A stretch of DNA of 64,000 nucleotides, from assembly GCF_030065675.1 (NCBI RefSeq), contig NZ_JASJDK010000009.1:32569-96568 (forward strand). Direction: 5' to 3'. Of the stretch, positions 62,509-64,000 are shown in pieces. The stretch comes from Mastigocoleus sp. MO_188.B34 (GTDB lineage: Bacteria > Cyanobacteriota > Cyanobacteriia > Cyanobacteriales > Nostocaceae). The position numbers and the translations under genes are program-made. Numbering within the stretch: the stretch's first letter is position 1; every line of letters starts with the position of its first letter. Below the pieces are notes generated by a model that worked only from the letters and a program-made list of their open reading frames with translations, had not been told where the DNA came from and did no database searches.

Positions 62509-63434
62509 ATTAAACTCCAATAAATAAATAATTATTTGTTAATTTTGATTTTTTAAATGTCTTTTTATCTGTTATCTGATTGAAGAATAAGGATGTGCCC
62601 AATCTTGTAGAGTATCTGAAATATTTTTTATTTAGCTTTTTGATTTAGCTTTTATTCAAAATAAATAAGGATACTTTGAACTACATTATTGGGCAAAACC
62701 TAATATCGATTCTCAATGAAATAAGTAATGGAGAGCTTTGATTCAGTATTTTCTCGGCTCGTAATAATCACGATAAGCGCGTTTTTTTTGAGGTGCCAGC
62801 ATTTCTACGGACATTTACATAAACATTAAATTATAATTTTTAAACTAAATTCAGCTAATGTCTTTGACTGCAATAATTTCCAATTAAATGATTAGTTTTT
62901 GCTCATATAAAATTTATGAAGAGATGCAGTTTTCTTTAAGTTCTTTTCACTTATAAATTTTTATTATATTAATCAATCAAAACTTAAGAATACTAAAGTA
63001 ATTACTTCTAAGAATATTTTTTCACTTAACCGTCATTTGATTATGAACCTCTGGCTTGAGAATGAGCGGTTAATACAATAAATATCATGTTATTGGGGAA
63101 ATTGTTAAACATTTTTGAGCTTGATTGATAAATGTTTATGAATCTCTAAATCTCGATACTTTTAAAAATTTCTTTACTCATCAGGCACGATCGCCGATCT
63201 TGGATGCAACTAATGTGACAACTGTCTAATCAGCCCACATAGTAGAACTATTTAGGAATAAATACTCCATAATCAGTTACAATCATGAGCGAAAGTTTGC
63301 TTAAGTTATCAGTAAGTAATCGTATAAATATTTGTTTACTAAGTATTCATTCACTAACTTAAATTCAGCAAAATTCAAAATTCTAGCAAAACTTCAAAAT
63401 CCCAGAACAGTTCAAATAAATCATATATAAAGCA
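62509..63434. other. Long intergenic region upstream of the VWA and serC genes
   Basis: About 920 bp of AT-rich sequence without supported genes. It must hold the divergent promoters. A ten-base run of T-rich sequence after AAGCGCG lies at about 62780-62789; no hairpin with confident function was found. Confidence 0.5.
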
Positions 63435-64000
63435 ATGCAAACACAAGATATAAGCATCCAAAAGCCCGGAATTCGCCCCCAAAATCCCAATTTTTCTTCT
63501 GGTCCTTGCTCCAAACGTCCTGGTTGGTCATTAGAGAATTTAAAAGATGCAACTTTAGGGCGATCGCACCGTTCCAAGTTGGGCAAAGGAAAGTTACATC
63601 AAGTTATCGAATTATCCAAAGAAATATTACAAGTACCTAGCGATTATAGATTAGGTATTGTACCAGCATCTGATACCGGTGCCTTTGAAATGGCAATGTG
63701 GACAATGTTAGGGGAAAGAGGTGTCGATGTTTTAGCTTGGGAAAGTTTTAGTCAAGGTTGGCTAACTGATGTTGTCAAGCAGTTGAAACTTCAAGATGTT
63801 AATGCTTACAAAGCTGATTATGGTCAAATCCCCGATCTGGGAGCGGTAGATACAGATCGAGATGTGGTATTTGCTTGGAATGGAACTACTTCCGGGGTGA
63901 GGGTACCCAACGGAGATTGGATTAAAGACGATCGCCAGGGTTTGACCCTATGCGATGCAACTTCTGCTGTATATGCAATGGATATTCCTTGGCATAAAAT
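63435..64000 (+). CDS. serC: Phosphoserine aminotransferase, N-terminal part (3' cut off by window)
   Basis: 188 complete codons are visible and the frame is still open at the window edge. It belongs to the SerC-like class V aminotransferase family (PLP-dependent), which makes phosphoserine in serine synthesis. Motifs are [37 protein letters not shown] (phosphate-binding turn) and [20 protein letters not shown] is the region before the PLP lysine, which lies just outside the window. The start ATG is chosen as the first in-frame ATG. No ribosome-binding site was obvious. Confidence 0.85.
   Translation, partial: MQTQDISIQKPGIRPQNPNFSSGPCSKRPGWSLENLKDATLGRSHRSKLGKGKLHQVIELSKEILQVPSDYRLGIVPASDTGAFEMAMWTMLGERGVDVLAWESFSQGWLTDVVKQLKLQDVNAYKADYGQIPDLGAVDTDRDVVFAWNGTTSGVRVPNGDWIKDDRQGLTLCDATSAVYAMDIPWHK

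Overview
The window is chromosomal DNA of a cyanobacterium, most likely a filamentous, heterocyst-type one (Nostocales). Seen directly: a beta-carboxysome operon (ccmK2-ccmK1-ccmL-ccmM-ccmN-ccmO), genes for a specialised NDH-1 CO2-uptake complex (ndhF4-ndhD4-cupB type), cytochrome c6 (petJ), a cyanobacterial group 2 sigma factor, many GCGATCGC octamers (HIP1) and many blocks of heptanucleotide tandem repeats (STRR), which are characteristic of Nostocales. No rRNA, tRNA, CRISPR array or transposase gene was found. Species cannot be named from the sequence alone.

Layout. 1-5.6 kb: the end of a CHASE2 protein, a secreted DUF928 protein, an exported TPR-CHAT caspase-like protein (convergent) and a GT2-TPR glycosyltransferase. 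5.7-9 kb: an SDR oxidoreductase with its TetR regulator, a DUF99 protein, a riboflavin-kinase-like remnant and a secreted PDZ protein. 9.5-12.7 kb: sulfate ABC transporter sbpA-cysT-cysW without cysA. 13.4-17.3 kb: an Rre1/Ycf29-type response regulator divergent from groES-groEL, which carries a perfect CIRCE and a K-box. 17.4-19.3 kb: a methyltransferase remnant and two tandem methyltransferases. 19.6-22 kb: a cyclic-nucleotide-binding protein and ureD-ureA-ureB without ureC. 22-24.5 kb: accessory genes, including a compact HTH plus COR-tail protein and a Uma2 endonuclease-like protein.

24.7-37.5 kb is a carbon-concentrating island. The CO2-uptake genes (minus strand) and carboxysome genes (plus strand) diverge from a shared 640-bp control region, and a LysR-type CO2 regulator follows. 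NDH-1/CupB converts CO2 to bicarbonate at the thylakoid; the Ccm proteins build the shell and core that concentrate CO2 around Rubisco. ccmM has a good internal ribosome-binding site and GTG for the short, Rubisco-aggregating form.

38-47.5 kb: a MuiA-family protein, a possibly frameshifted DUF262 protein, metF, trpS, a small membrane protein, PEP carboxylase and a small conserved protein. 47.7-52.4 kb: a four-repeat DUF1574/SGNH protein paired with an MBOAT acyltransferase, probably a glycan O-acetylation pair. 53-64 kb: a zinc-ribbon protein, priA, a sigma factor, a GNAT acetyltransferase, petJ, a TPR protein, a VWA PEP-CTERM surface protein and the start of serC.

Repeats are a dominant feature. 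Besides the heptamer blocks there are palindromic elements with GTAGAGACG/CGTCTCTAC ends, a 63-bp element present in inverted copies near 11.7 and 61.0 kb, and in-frame short-repeat expansions in UreD, PriA, a methyltransferase and the PDZ protein. Regulatory statements rest on motif recognition by eye; no database search was possible.
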